Positions 47,091-47,160 of a stretch of DNA of 47,160 nucleotides are shown piece by piece; the stretch's first letter is position 1, and every line of letters begins with the position of its first letter. The stretch spans positions 1 through 47,160 of the forward strand of contig NZ_LAJC01000045.1 of the NCBI RefSeq assembly GCF_000981225.1, given 5' to 3'. The notes under the pieces are model-generated. The model worked only from the letters and a program-made list of their open reading frames with translations, did no database searches and had not been told where the DNA came from. The stretch is from Allosalinactinospora lopnorensis (lineage in GTDB: Bacteria; Actinomycetota; Actinomycetes; Streptosporangiales; Streptosporangiaceae). Position numbers and translations under genes: made by a program.

Positions 47091-47160
47091 CACCTGCGGC
47101 GGGCACAGCCGCCGGGACCGCGGTCAGCCGGGCCAGCGCCCGGGAGGTGCGCAGGGCGTA
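47087..47160 (+). CDS. Start of another gene, cut by the window end
   Basis: GTG 47,087 overlaps the crtU stop (GTGA), and an open frame (VTPAAGTAAGTAVSRASARE) runs to the window edge. The overlap implies a co-transcribed partner, perhaps another carotenoid gene; too short to identify. Confidence 0.45.
   Translation, partial: MTPAAGTAAGTAVSRASAREVRRA

Overview
The window is about 47 kb of high-GC DNA from an actinobacterium. Three things suggest this. The division and cell-wall cluster runs in the actinobacterial order ftsI-murE-murF-mraY-murD-ftsW-murG-murC-ftsQ-ftsZ-pgeF-yggS-sepF-yggT-divIVA. An ileS with an isoleucine T-box leader follows, then the dksA/traR-lspA-rluD group. A crtY/crtT/crtU aryl-carotenoid group of the streptomycete type lies at the right end. 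A filamentous lineage near Nocardiopsaceae or Streptosporangiales is my guess, but nothing here proves the family.

Layout. 1-18,041 (+): dcw cluster, tightly packed with ATGA/GTGA overlaps. Real gaps lie only before murE, murF and ftsZ and around sepF-divIVA. 18,096-21,911: an acidic membrane protein, a possible truncated small ORF, an MFS permease and a divergent LysR regulator, all between divIVA and ileS. 22,018-25,590 (-): ileS and its T-box. 25,593-28,173 (+): small acidic protein, DksA/TraR zinc-finger protein, lspA, rluD. 28,201-31,871 (-): OsmC-like protein, acetolactate-synthase-like ThDP enzyme, AzlD and AzlC. 31,872-33,560: an islet with a remnant IS3-type orfA, an alpha/beta hydrolase and a remnant IS5-type transposase. 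33,550-41,150 (-): a probable tartrate catabolism locus comprising a LysR regulator, two tartrate/D-malate dehydrogenase-type enzymes, D-tartrate dehydratase, and TctC and TctA of a tripartite tricarboxylate transporter, with no tctB visible. 41,407-43,453: NAD(P)-binding SDR protein and TspO. 43,564-47,160: crtY (-), crtT and crtU (+), and the first codons of another gene.

How the genes work together. The first block makes lipid II (MurC, D, E, F, MraY, MurG), polymerises and crosslinks it at the septum (FtsW, FtsI), assembles the Z ring (FtsZ, FtsQ, SepF) and directs polar growth (DivIVA). The tartrate locus would import a hydroxy-dicarboxylate, convert D-tartrate to oxaloacetate and oxidise other tartrate isomers or D-malate. 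The crt genes would turn lycopene into an aromatic carotenoid.

Sequence quality. At least seven reading frames (ftsI, the acidic membrane protein, ileS, tctA, tctC, one dehydrogenase, crtU) are broken, and each is repaired by adding single bases. I count eleven apparent 1-base losses and no gains. Essential genes are among them, so read-level or assembly deletion errors are the simplest explanation. I saw no rRNA, tRNA, CRISPR array or complete mobile element.
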